Assembly (NCBI GenBank): GCA_022578605.1
Contig: MU394062.1
Span: 620,001 to 684,000, forward strand
DNA length: 64,000 nt
Reading direction: 5' to 3'
DNA from: Camillea tinctor
Taxonomy: Eukaryota; Ascomycota; Sordariomycetes; Xylariales; Xylariaceae
Shown: one piece after another, positions 38,267 to 48,800 of the stretch
Layout of the letters: the number at the start of each line of letters is the position of its first letter
Numbering within the stretch: the stretch's first letter is position 1
Translations under genes and position numbers: made by a program
Notes under the pieces: generated by a model
Seen by the model: the letters and a program-made list of their open reading frames with translations, nothing else
Databases searched by the model: none
What the model was told of the DNA's origin: nothing

Positions 38267-39086
38267 GAAGCGGAGCATCCTAGGCGTTTTGGGGGCTTCA
38301 AATGCATAGAGATGGATTCATCATGGTATATATTTTGCGAATTCCCGGGCTTTTTAATTATTATTATCCGTCTCCTTATGTTAATTATCACGGGTCAATC
38401 CCTCCTTTTCTCTTTCTTCACAGTATATTTAACTATTAGGTTAGTTGGCGGCATACTGATACCCAACGATACATACATACATACATACATGCAAATACAA
38501 ATACACATATATATAGGTATAAATAGCTATTAATCAAAGATGATGCTTATATATTTCTAACTACCTATGTATGTTATAAAAAGAAGGTCGGTACGTGAGG
38601 GGCATACAGCATAGGACGGGAGATATCTGTCGGTTAGTATTGCTGATAGGCAAGGGGACTTCTTATTAGGGTGAATTCGACACAAATCACGTATCTCTTG
38701 CCATTGGTCTATCAAATCCGTCTAATCTACTACCTAGGTACCTACCTAACGGGCTTGCCGATATCTTACCTCATCTGAGCCCCTCAATTGTGATACCATT
38801 ATTACTACATCAAGACCCATAAGTACAGAATATAGACGAGGCTCTCGGCATTTCCACTCATAAAACCTTTTTATTTTCAAGGTCTCACTTATTCTCACAT
38901 GAACTTAAATCTCCTCCAAGTGAAAAAGGAGAAGAAAAAGTGCTTTTTTATTTTCTTCTACCACCTCCCTTTTAATCCTAGAAATCCTTCAATCCACTAC
39001 GACTAAGAACGACCAAAGGTTCAACAAACAAGAAGAAAAAGAATAAAAAATAAAAATAATAACTACCTACTACTACTCCCCCCACA
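38267..39086. other. Intergenic spacer with microsatellite and palindrome
   Basis: 820 bp without a gene, with an ATAC repeat at 38470-38491 and a TACCTAGGTA palindrome at 38731-38740 followed by CCTACCTAAC. A/T-rich DNA and AAGAA-rich leader sequence precede the next start codon. Confidence 0.6.
38470..38491. repeat. ATAC tetranucleotide microsatellite
   Basis: Five consecutive ATAC units in the 3' flank of the flippase gene, followed by A/T-rich CAAATACAAATACAC. Confidence 0.9.
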
Positions 39087-39746
39087 ATGGCCCCCGTAAC
39101 CGAGATCCTCACCCTCACCCTCGCCCCAGACACAGACCAGCCCACCCTCCTCTCCTCCATCGAGGAGACCCTCCGCGCCTGGCAGCAGCAACACGAGCCC
39201 CTCCTCCGCGCCCAGCACGCATTCACCCACGAGGACCCCCTCAAGCTCCGCCTCGCCCACGACTGGGCCGACGTCCCCGCCTCGTCCCCGCTCTCCTCCC
39301 TCTCCTCCCCGGGCCGCGGCATCGCAGAGGCGCGCGGGCCGTACCACGTCGCCTTCGACCCGCCGCAGCCCCGCGTCCTGGACACGGCCTCCCCGGGCGC
39401 TGCGTCGCGCGTCACCGAGATGGTGCACATGTACTTCCCGCCCGCGCGCCGCGGGGCCGCCGACGTGGGCGATGCGGTAGCGCGCTTCGTGGCCGAGCTC
39501 AGGGCCCTCGACGGGCGGAAGATCGGGTTTAGCGGCGAGGCGGCGTGGGGCTGGGTGGCGGGGCTGCTGGAGTATAAGGGCGAGGACCACGCGGTTTTCG
39601 TGCTGTGCCTCGGCTGGCAGAGCGTCAAGGCCCATGTGGAGTTTAGGGATACGGAGGATTTCCAGAGGAGTATTCCGATTATGAGGGGGATTGGGGGGTT
39701 GAAGGGCTCGGAGATGGCGCATGTGAGTTTGAGGAGGGTGGTGTAG
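39087..39746 (+). CDS. Conserved-type small protein, putative dimeric alpha/beta-barrel (ABM-like), 219 aa
   Basis: Single exon with ATG in good context (CACAATGGCC) and very high G/C in third positions. The N-terminal VTEILTLTLAP and the C-terminal HAVFVLCLGWQSVKAHVEFRDTEDFQ look like beta-alpha-beta units of the antibiotic-biosynthesis-monooxygenase/ferredoxin-like fold, separated by a middle segment rich in Pro/Ala. Fungal proteins of this shape are usually unannotated; some are small heme-degrading or cofactor-free oxygenases, others have no known activity. No signal peptide or membrane segment. The family is inferred from pattern only. The extreme GC3 also creates a full-length antisense open frame, which I treat as a shadow. 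Confidence 0.8.
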   Translation: MAPVTEILTLTLAPDTDQPTLLSSIEETLRAWQQQHEPLLRAQHAFTHEDPLKLRLAHDWADVPASSPLSSLSSPGRGIAEARGPYHVAFDPPQPRVLDTASPGAASRVTEMVHMYFPPARRGAADVGDAVARFVAELRALDGRKIGFSGEAAWGWVAGLLEYKGEDHAVFVLCLGWQSVKAHVEFRDTEDFQRSIPIMRGIGGLKGSEMAHVSLRRVV

Positions 39747-40971
39747 GGGGGGTGTAGGGGGTCAGAGGGGGAGGGGAGGGGAGGTAAGAATCGGGATGGA
39801 TGATACGGGATGGATGCTTCGGGTTTACTATACGCGTGTTGGTATCGATGGAATGGTCATCGGTGTTTATTATCGGGGATCATGACACGGAATGGGGACA
39901 TGAACACCGATTTATCTATGTTGGTGCGTTGAGAGTATATTGCTACAGAATCTTAACTTATTGTTGATTTATAAGTAAGGTTTAATTCATAGTAACAGTT
40001 ATATATAAAATCAACACCAGCTGCTTTCTTTTCATTTTAAAAACTCTAGTACATTTTTGAATGGTTTTCGCTGACCTGTCGACCTTGTTGCCGACCTGAA
40101 AACCTGGAGACTTGGCCAGAAACCCCTTGCCGCCAACCTGGCTAGATCTTCCTAGTTGCTGACTTGGAGCTTTAAAAACTTGGCTGCTAACCTATTTCTC
40201 TAGCAAAACACGTAATTTCTCTCAGCCCCCTTACTATGCTAGCAAAACTACAAAGCAGCTTTGCAAGCTTCGCAAAGCGGTAACGTAAAATAATAAATCA
40301 ACGACTAAGTAAGTAAGGAGGCGAGCAAGCAAATAAACTAGTAAGCTGTCTCCTCTAGCTAATAGAAGTTAAACGCATGCGCTTAACAGACGTTAGCTAC
40401 ATAGGATTACTTATATAGCAACGCGGCTTTTTGATAACTTACCTATATGGAGACACAAGACTATATAATTATTCTCTCAGGTGAGACGGAACTGCACGTG
40501 GCACTTATCTCTTAATAGGCATAGTGTAGGATTCTAGTATTCGGAAGTTTATAACAAGTGACTGGTCATCATCGATCTTAACCAACACCTATACTGCACC
40601 CTGGTACATAATTGCTCCACGTGCCATTATTAATACAGGGGTTCAAAAGTTCAACTTACCTCACTCAACCTCCACGGACCAACTCCACGGAAATCCGTGG
40701 ACGGCGGTTTGCTTACAACGGCCACATATACTTACGTGATACAACATCACAAAAGGATCTTGTTTGTAGAAGGAATCTTAAAGAGAGGGATATGGTGGAT
40801 GATCAATGTTGAACACGCCACTCTCGAAGTGGATCCTGCATTTGTAAAACACGATCGAGATGGGGGTAGGTAAGGGGCAGAAATAGTGTTTAAAAGGGAG
40901 TGACCTCTTGAATGGCCTCGAAAGATGAAGAGATGTGACAACAGAGTATTCAATATACCAAAGGAATCAGG
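39747..40971. other. Intergenic region with degenerate repeat block
   Basis: 1.2 kb with no gene. At 40070-40200 there is a block of similar short segments differing mainly by C/T changes (described separately). A small hairpin-like AAAGCAGCTTTGC...GCAAAGC occurs near 40250-40280. The last few hundred bases should contain the promoter of the secreted hydrolase. Confidence 0.55.
40070..40200. repeat. Degenerate short direct repeats, C/T-diverged
   Basis: Related segments GCTGACCTG (40070), GCCGACCTG (40090), GCCAACCTGG (about 40132), GCTGACTTGG (40158) and GCTAACCTA (about 40186) occur at irregular spacings of about 20-40 bp. The differences are mostly C-to-T or G-to-A. Confidence 0.45.
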
Positions 40972-42504
40972 ATGTACAGATCAAGTGCTCTCACAGCCGC
41001 TGTGCTGTCTCTGGCAGCTTCATCTGTTCTTGCGCAGATATCCCCAGCCAAGCTACAATCTACGGGGTTTAATTCCTCCTTTACTCTGACACCTTCGCAA
41101 ATCGAGTCGGCGGGCCTCTCGGGTACTGTAGCGACTTCGTTTGAAAATGTAATCCGGTTCGAGCGATCTCAGCTGGCCAACGGCGGCCCCTACGAAGATG
41201 ACTTTTATGCTCTCCCACCCCTTTCCAACTCATCCGACTCTCTGAAGCCGGGCGTGCTCCTAAAAGTGCAACCCTTCACCAACGCTTCCTCGTTCACGCT
41301 CGCCCCCAACACAGCACTCTCGCGCATTCTCTACACCACCACCGACTTCAACGGAACCGTGATACCGGCCTCGGCCTTCGTCCTCTGGCCCTTCACGCCG
41401 CGCCAATTCAACAAGAAACCTAGCAGAGAAGCAAGGGGACAAAAAGCTCTAGGCGACGACAATAGCACCAACAAACCAGCCACATCTGCCCCCGTGGTCC
41501 TCTGGACGCACGGCACCTCCGGCTTCTTCCCCTCGGCCGCCCCCTCCACCAACCGCAACCTCTGGTACGGCAACGCCGCGCCCTTCACCCTCGCCCTCGC
41601 CGGCTACGCCGTCGTAGCGCCCGACTACGCCGGCCTCGGCGTGCGCGGCTCCTGGGACGGCTCCAAGATCCCGCACCAGTACCTGGCCTCGCCCGCCGGC
41701 GCGCACGACGCGCTGTACGCGCTGCGCGCCGCATGGGCCGCGTTCCCGGGCCGTCTGAGCGAGGAGTACGTGGTGATGGGGCACAGCCAAGGCGGGGGCG
41801 TAGCCTGGGGCACGGCGGAGCTGCTCGGCGAGTTCGCAGGCGGCGACGACGTGAGCCGCGGGTACCTGGGCGCCATCGCGGCCAGCCCGACGACGGACCT
41901 GTTCGCCGGGTCGTCGCCCATCGTGGTCGCGTGGGTCGGCATGGCACTGCGCAGCATATTCCCGGACTTCGACCCCGCCGCCTGGCTCACGCCCGCGGGC
42001 GCCGCGCGCATGGCCCTGTACCGGGCCGTCGAGGGCCAGGTCGGCGCCTGGCAGCAGCTCGCGCTCGGCGCCGATGCCGTGCAGACCGTGCGCGACGACT
42101 ACTACACTGCGACGTGGCACGCGGGCGCGTACGCGGCGCTCGCGAACGCGGGCAGGAAGGCGTTCAGGGGCCCGCTCATGGTGCTGCAGGGCACCGCCGA
42201 CGTGTATATCCCCTACGAGGTCACGTCCGCGACGGTCGAGGCGACGTGCGCGGAGGTCGAGGGCGATCTGGAGTATGTGGTGGTCAATGGAACGGGACAT
42301 GTGCCTACGCTGGACGCGGCGAGGCAGATCTGGCTGCGGTGGATTGAGGAGAGGTTTGAGGGCAAGCCGGTGGAGAGGAGCGGGTGTGTGAGGACGGATG
42401 TGCAGAGCTTCTTGCCTCTGGACCGGTACCAGGCTACGGGGACTTGGTTCGAGCAGTGGGCTGGTGCTGGGGAGTACAGTTACCAGACGATTCTGGGGCT
42501 ATAG
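40972..42504 (+). CDS. Secreted alpha/beta-hydrolase, secretory lipase (LIP/CalA-like) family, 510 aa
   Basis: Extracellular ester/lipid hydrolase, single exon. Residues 1-21 are a clear signal peptide (hydrophobic AVLSLAASSVLA, cleavage before QIS). The catalytic triad is visible: nucleophile S272 in GHSQG, acid D410 in GTADVYIPYE, and H443 in NGTGHVPT, all in the expected order. The oxyanion-side motif VVLWTHGTSG and the stretch LAGYAVVAPDYAGLG are typical of the family that includes Candida antarctica lipase A. Length suits the family. Several N-x-S/T sites (for example NSS, NAS, NGT) fit secretion. The true substrate (triglyceride, feruloyl or other ester) cannot be read from sequence. 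The middle of the gene is extremely G/C-rich in third positions, generating long antisense open frames. No intron is evident and the frame is intact. Confidence 0.92.
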   Translation: MYRSSALTAAVLSLAASSVLAQISPAKLQSTGFNSSFTLTPSQIESAGLSGTVATSFENVIRFERSQLANGGPYEDDFYALPPLSNSSDSLKPGVLLKVQPFTNASSFTLAPNTALSRILYTTTDFNGTVIPASAFVLWPFTPRQFNKKPSREARGQKALGDDNSTNKPATSAPVVLWTHGTSGFFPSAAPSTNRNLWYGNAAPFTLALAGYAVVAPDYAGLGVRGSWDGSKIPHQYLASPAGAHDALYALRAAWAAFPGRLSEEYVVMGHSQGGGVAWGTAELLGEFAGGDDVSRGYLGAIAASPTTDLFAGSSPIVVAWVGMALRSIFPDFDPAAWLTPAGAARMALYRAVEGQVGAWQQLALGADAVQTVRDDYYTATWHAGAYAALANAGRKAFRGPLMVLQGTADVYIPYEVTSATVEATCAEVEGDLEYVVVNGTGHVPTLDAARQIWLRWIEERFEGKPVERSGCVRTDVQSFLPLDRYQATGTWFEQWAGAGEYSYQTILGL

Positions 42505-43048
42505 TTTGCCATTCGTTCGCAGATAGGAAGTTATAGTTGTTGTTCATATTCTTTTCACTTGATAATTTGTTAGTCTATATATTTAATTCTTTGTATCAGA
42601 AACCAGACCCCTTATTAAGTTTTAATTAATCTGAACAGAACTTTCCCCTTTATAACTACGACGTAGAACCTTTGTGGCTCGGCTGTATGTTCGCATGTAG
42701 AGTAGAAGGGAGTATACCAATGACAGAAACATGTTACAGGCTCTTTGAATATCAACGTATTTTATAGCCGGTATGAACTAAACATATCGTGGTCAATGGA
42801 TGCTCGGATATTGTATAATCACCCGTTTTGTGCCTCCACCTTTATTGGTCGGATATCGTCAGCTCTCGCCCCAGTTCTTCAAGGCAACAATCATTTTATC
42901 TTGCTATGTTTAACTCAGGTTTCTCTACGTTTTCTTCTGGGTATTGATTCAGTTGTTTACCCAAAGGTTCTTACATCTTACTTTCTAAAAAGTTTAGAGT
43001 GTCTCAAGTACCCTACAAGCTACCTCTCTTTAGCATCCCTTATGAACC
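42505..43048. other. Intergenic spacer
   Basis: 544 bp. The A/T-rich first part is the hydrolase 3' flank. The T/C-rich second part, ending in CTCTCTTTAGCATCCC, is a typical leader for the following gene. No other feature was found. Confidence 0.6.
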
Positions 43049-43840
43049 ATGGAATCAGACTTACCAACACCGTTCATGGAAGCAGCTACTTCGGGTGACG
43101 TAGAAAGGCTTAAACAGGCAATTGAAACCCAAAAAGCTTCTCTATCAGAGAAAGCTATTCAAGGACTACTAACCGCGGTCGCCTGGAAATCTCATGAACC
43201 GATTGTCTCTCTCCTCCTTTCCAATTACCCTTCTCTCCCCATTGAAGAAGAAACAGTTCGAGCGGCTATCTATTCCGGCTTTATACCTCTCTGCTCTGCA
43301 CTGTTTTCCAGGGACCCTTCCCTAGTGAATCTCGCCTTCGACAGGCGCGGCACCCCCCTTATCATCGCATGCCTAAGCCGACAGTCTAACTCCTTCCTGA
43401 CTTTCCTGCTCGAGTCTGGTGCAGATCCAAACCAGGACCCGGACGTCAGCCCCTATCCAATTGCCGCGGTCGCAGCGTTCTACGAGGATACCGACGCAGC
43501 GGCGCTTCTGCTCAGACACGGCGCGGAGATGAAACACACCGGGGCGCTTACGGCGGCGGCAGCACGAGGCAATGATATAATACTGCGGTACCTTCTGGAA
43601 AATGGAGCAGATCACGAGACTGACTGTGTGCAGTCGGGGCGTCCCGATCTCGCACTCCATGTCGCGGCGAAACGGGGGTATATTAGTGCGGCGAAGATAC
43701 TTCTTGAGCATGGCGTTGATCCTTGCGTGAAAAATGCTGAGGGCAAGACGGCTTTGGAGACGGTTGAGGAGGTAGAGAAATGGGATGGAAAGAACCTTTC
43801 TGAAATTAAGGAGATTCTCATGACGAAAGGGCGCAAATAA
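43049..43840 (+). CDS. Ankyrin-repeat protein, 263 aa
   Basis: Likely cytosolic protein-protein interaction scaffold. Single exon, ATG in strong context (CCATGG). The chain is made of helix-turn-helix ankyrin units: FMEAATSGDVERLKQAIE at the N-terminus, TPLIIACLSRQSNSFLTFLLESGADPN (about 107-133), a middle unit ending LLLRHGAEM, then GALTAAAARGNDIILRYLLENGAD and LALHVAAKRGYISAAKILLEHGVDP. Roughly five to six repeats, with the first ones diverged. There is no fused catalytic, NACHT or F-box domain, no signal peptide and no membrane segment. Small stand-alone ankyrin proteins are abundant in filamentous ascomycetes and mostly uncharacterised, so no pathway can be given. Confidence 0.9.
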   Translation: MESDLPTPFMEAATSGDVERLKQAIETQKASLSEKAIQGLLTAVAWKSHEPIVSLLLSNYPSLPIEEETVRAAIYSGFIPLCSALFSRDPSLVNLAFDRRGTPLIIACLSRQSNSFLTFLLESGADPNQDPDVSPYPIAAVAAFYEDTDAAALLLRHGAEMKHTGALTAAAARGNDIILRYLLENGADHETDCVQSGRPDLALHVAAKRGYISAAKILLEHGVDPCVKNAEGKTALETVEEVEKWDGKNLSEIKEILMTKGRK

Positions 43841-45123
43841 TGCGGATATACGATTTGATATCGATACCTAAGTTCTTATCTTCCATGCCAGGAGGTTGGT
43901 TGTATGAGCTACTCAGTAGGGAGAGCATATAGGTGTTGCGGGTTTGGAGATAGGTATTTCTCCCCTTCAAGATTTATTTAGTAGATAAATGCGGCAGAAC
44001 CCGCGCCTACACTGGGAAAAGCACACAGCTTCTTGTCGCATTCTAAGCAGCACATAAGACACAGAAGTAAATAATGAGAATTAGGTTCTTTGTAACCACA
44101 ATATGAGTAAAATCTGATTATTGATGCAATCTGATTAGTTGTTGCCTGCAGCACAGGTTTGTATAGGAATCACCGAAATTTGTAAAAGGGGCTAGAAATA
44201 TAGGGGTTGTTAAAGGGGATATTGGGGATTATACAACAACAATAGATGGCTAGCTGTATTTACTAGATGCCAAACACCAGGAAACTATTATATCAAGACA
44301 TAGCAAATATTTTGCTTCCATATAGATAATCCTCATTAGGAATGCCATAGATTGTCACAGACTATATGATCACATGATCAAGTATAGGTTGCATGAGCTG
44401 CAAGGGCAGGGATGATAGGTCTGTTGCTTTCATGTCGCTATACCGCTATCCACTTATTCCATATACGTAACATAAACCCTCCTTATTCCCTATGCCAAGT
44501 TAGAATAGCCAGTTAGCAATATAACCATACTTTGCATGGAAATATACTCCTTACGACTATAAGAGTCATTGCATAGTATTGTTACATAAACATCGACTAC
44601 ATCGTAACATCAATTTCCCACCATCGCTACTCGGTCTCCCAATACCAGCCAATTTGAAGCTTGTTCGACTTTTCACAAACCATAGCGAGTATAAATGGAA
44701 ATCTCTTTGCCGGGCTCGGACCTACCTATTTTGAAGATATTCGGAAACAACCACTTAGAACAAAGAAATCCCAGCACGTGATCCTCATGTAAGTCGGTTG
44801 CCAGGATACCCTAGGAGGGTTCGTTGCATTCACCTTATGTGCGAATAGTATTTAACCGACAAGCGGGTTCATTTTCAATACTTTTCCCAAACACATCGTG
44901 CTATAGTCAGTAACAATCACAGCCCAGCACAGCTACCCTGATACCTACCTAAGTACCATTACCAAGACCTTTCTCCAAAGCTTCTTTCTGTCTGTGCGCT
45001 CTACGCCTATATTGTATATAAGGCGTTACTATTAGTAGGCCCCTGAAGTCTACCATCATTCCCGCTTCCCCTCTTTCTCTACGCAAGGCATAGCTAAGCT
45101 AGGTCCCTCAAATCTTGCCCAAA
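43841..45123. other. Intergenic region
   Basis: 1.3 kb, A/T-rich in the middle (about 44.1-44.6 kb), with no coding frame supported. The final 200 bp are C/T-rich and form the probable leader and promoter of the MYND gene. Confidence 0.6.
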
Positions 45124-45801
45124 ATGTCCCAATGTTCCACTTGCAAGAAGGCTCCACCAGCAGTCAACCTCAAACATTGTGCAAAGTGCTCTACTACGCT
45201 ATACTGCTCCCGAGACTGCCAAAAGGCCGATTGGAAGAGCCATAAGAAAGTATGTAGCAAGCAGCAAGGCGCCCCTGGCACCACCCCCTCCGCCACCCCG
45301 CGTGGATTAGATCAGACCGTGGCTAGACCCTTCTCTCGTCTCGACAACGGCACCTGGCTCCATGACCGTCCCGAGATCGACGTGTACCGCCTCCTCATCG
45401 ACGCCTACCGCCTACGAGTCGCAGACGATGGCAGCGGGGACTCGGACGCGTCCCGCGGGTTCCAGAAATTCCTGGAGCTTGTCGCATCCCGCAAACTGCT
45501 GCCCCCTTGGTGGACCAGCGAGAAGGAGGAAGCCTGCAAAGCACTGAGCACGGATCCCTCGCAGTGGCAGAACCTTTCCCGCACCATCCAGAAGAGCGAT
45601 GTGATCGAGCACTACGGCGATCCGCAGTTCCCCATGCAGCTTCGCATGTTCGCCGAAGCGGCCATCGGCCGGGGCCCGCGCGGCGCGGACGGAACACAGA
45701 CGAGGAAGCTGATGGTGGCGATGGAGCAGGGACGGATGGGAGGTTTGGGTGCTTCCGTGCTTGATGCGACTACTATGAATATGGCAGGGCTTCAGACGTG
45801 A
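45124..45801 (+). CDS. MYND-type zinc-finger protein, 225 aa
   Basis: The N-terminal MYND finger is complete: C4-x2-C7, C19-x2-C22, C28-x3-C32, H40-x3-C44, binding two zinc ions. MYND fingers bind proline-rich partners. The remainder (about 50-225) is a fungal C-terminal region with an aromatic/acidic stretch (WLHDRPEIDVYRLLIDAYRLR) and a short helical end, seen in many small ascomycete MYND proteins of unknown role. There is no SET domain, so it is not a SMYD methyltransferase. Single exon. The start is the ATG at 45124 (AAAATGTCC); an upstream in-frame TTG is not credible. Localisation is unpredicted. Confidence 0.9.
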   Translation: MSQCSTCKKAPPAVNLKHCAKCSTTLYCSRDCQKADWKSHKKVCSKQQGAPGTTPSATPRGLDQTVARPFSRLDNGTWLHDRPEIDVYRLLIDAYRLRVADDGSGDSDASRGFQKFLELVASRKLLPPWWTSEKEEACKALSTDPSQWQNLSRTIQKSDVIEHYGDPQFPMQLRMFAEAAIGRGPRGADGTQTRKLMVAMEQGRMGGLGASVLDATTMNMAGLQT

Positions 45802-48800
45802 AAGAGGTAGGACATTGAAAGCCTGTAAATGTGTACTGGGAAGGCAAAGGGGATGGATACCGGGAGGCCTGCGGCGGCAAATGTTCTGCCAGACTTGGCC
45901 CCTTTCAACCTAAGGTAGCTTTACACTATGAGACGATATGAAGACTCATTTCTTGGGTCTCAAGAAATCTGTAGAAAGCGTTAGCCACGCGAAAGGACAT
46001 ACAATAAAAGAAAATATAAATTTCCAACTTTCATAGAACATCTGTATTGAATCTGAATACATCTTTTCTCCTTACCCCTCTATTATCTACGTAGCGAAGC
46101 AAAACCAACAGTTCCTTTCATAGTAGTTACGAAAACTCATATCACAAACCCTATAGTATTGGTCCCAACCGGTTCGAAATAGTAGACTAAGAACACGTTA
46201 GCGAAAGTTAGTATTGCAACATTTCCAAAGCCTCCGTATACTCGCAGACAAACAACCAAGACAGGGGGGTTTAACCCAAGAAAAGTCAGATGTCAGAACA
46301 TTTTCCAGCCACTATTCCTCTAGTTCGGGGGATTTGCCCTTGTTGGTGGAAAATACAGCTTCCTACACTCCTGGCCGTATATGCGCATCCAAAGAAATGC
46401 GGCCGCACACGGCCGTAAGATCAGGCGTTGGCAATCCCCATGTCTGACGAATCGGTTTTTCTTCCGGATATCGAGTCTCGCTGAATATTCCTCCTGGAAC
46501 TTGGGCGTCCGTCGGTCTGTAGCGGAGAGCTGACGCGGGCGAGCGACGAACAACAACAACCCTATACCTAGGTATCATCAACCTCGGGAAATAGGTCGCC
46601 GGACCCCTCCACGAGGGCCTATCTTATCTTCCGAGCAATCTGGCCAAGGAAGAGCCTGCTCATGTCATGTGGAAGAGGCAGTCGCTTGATTGGCTGGGGA
46701 GCCGGAGGAGACGTGTGGTGGGAGGCGTCGGCTTTTTGAAGTATTTGGAATTCTTATACATGATCTGAGATATAGGGATGGGGGAGGATCCGCACACAAC
46801 CCGCTTCAGGATTTATCGCAAGGGTTAGTTAGCCAGTAACCTTGGAATCGGTGTGAGAAAGGAGGAATAAAAAAAATAAAAAATTTCTTACCACAAAATC
46901 TTTCATGCGTTGTCATACCATATCTTTCATCTTGGAAGTGAATTTTTTTCAACTCTGGTAGATGTTGAAGATCTCAGAATGAGTGCCCATTTCGAGCTTA
47001 TGTAAATCTCCGTGTAATGCTCGACTTATACATACTTATAGCAGAGCTAGCAAGAGTGCTTTTCTGGATACTCGGTATCTTTGAGCCTAATCATAAAAAC
47101 CTGATTTCAAGGCCTAGGCTCCGAGACTAAAATGCTCGAGACAGCATTCTGAGCTTTGTGGTGTGAGATTGAGGTAGCATCAACGGCCTCCCATTTTATC
47201 CCATATCATTCCCACTAAATATTTCCATCGTGTCACGTTTCCTTTTTTTCCCCTGGTGGTATTCACCGAGTCTAGTCTCTATACCTCCGGTTTTCCTAAT
47301 GGACAATCGCTCGGAGCATCAGCCTATTTCTGTGGAGTCTTGGTTGCTGGCGAAGGGGTCGAACAGATCGCGTTACGTTAACTTCGAAAGCAGACGCGGA
47401 ATGTGGGACGTGGAAGGGAAAGGAGAAAAAACATCACCACGTTGACCTCCGATCAGTCGCATTCCTGTATGCCCGACACGTTGAATGTCGCCGTTGCACT
47501 CTATAAATATAGTCCACTACTACAGTTTCATCTGCGCACGCGTGGAAAGAAATCAAGCATTGGTTCGAGGTTACAGCCCTGCTACGTTATGTTTCTAGTT
47601 GCGTAGGTATAGGAGCCGATAATTCGAGTTCGGGTTGAGAAGTGCCCCCTGATTTCATAATAGCGAGGTAATCCAGAGGTATGCAGTCTTTCACTGTAGT
47701 TAAATAGGGTCCCTAAGAAGCGGCAGCTCCTTTTCTAAAAGCTCATTTATAAGTCAGGATAATCACTCCTGGTAGATGGAGAAAAGGAGATATATGATAT
47801 GATGATGACCCAGCTCAAATGTCTCGGTCTGCATGTGAGCTTGGAGAACGCATACGACGTAACTCCCAACCCAGGGTTTCTTGTTTGCTGCATGATTTCG
47901 CGCCGTATAAATTGCCAGGCTGTGGCTGATGACCTATGCAACCCTCAGCTGAGGAGAGACCGAGAAGCCAGACCTATCAGGAGACCGGTTTTGGCGCACG
48001 AGATAGAAGCTTGGCGAAATATGACGAGATTCCGAGATAGCACACCCTCCATCAATCCATCCCGTTTCCCAGCTCTGCGGGCTACGGAATCCTTCCCGTC
48101 GGACCTTATTTCAAGGCATTATTATTGCCGGTAGGTAGGATTGTAACTTCTGACAATGGTCTGCGAGAAAAACTTTTTTCTTTCATTGGTGAGGCCATCG
48201 TAGCATCAGATTACTCACGCCTCCCCAAGACCCCACTGACTGTCGCATCGTTGGGAATTCATATGGACAGAATGACCATAATTCCTTCCATGTACCGGAC
48301 ATTCATACGGATTTCGGCACATTCAGCATGTGCGATGGATAATCCAAGCTGGAAATCGTCTCATAATCGTCCATGTTAGGAGGTCGGTGTATCATGCCGG
48401 TATGTAGGCTATCAGACTATCGTCGGATTTGAATTTCTACATTCTTCTAGGATAGGTAGGCTGAAGGTAGACTAAGTTGGCAGGGAGATTGAGAAGATGC
48501 GAGTTAACTCGGGATACTGAGCTAAAGAATTCAAGGATCATGGGCGAACCCTAGAGAAAACTATTAGTTTAAACCTAGTCAGTCTTCAAATTCTAACCAA
48601 TCATGCAAAATATTCGTAGATCACCTCTAAATGAAGAGAGCCAAGATGAGAGAACACAATCGGACCTTCATTCAATATGCCTTTCCTAGCTCCCTAGCTT
48701 CTCAGCGCATAAAATGTTTTCGAAGATCGCACTGGTACCGAACATGAATCGGTCCGCGCACGCGGATTGTAGCTTTTCGTCGACATAGTATGAAAAAGAA

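Noticed and set aside
39063..39722. 219-codon antisense open frame opposite the alpha/beta-barrel gene
   Set aside because: Produced by very high GC3 of the sense gene; protein is Arg/Gly/Glu-rich low complexity with no family resemblance.
41449..42300. 283-codon antisense open frame opposite the secreted hydrolase (and overlapping frames at 41585-42391)
   Set aside because: Same GC3 effect; sense frame has full catalytic triad and signal peptide.
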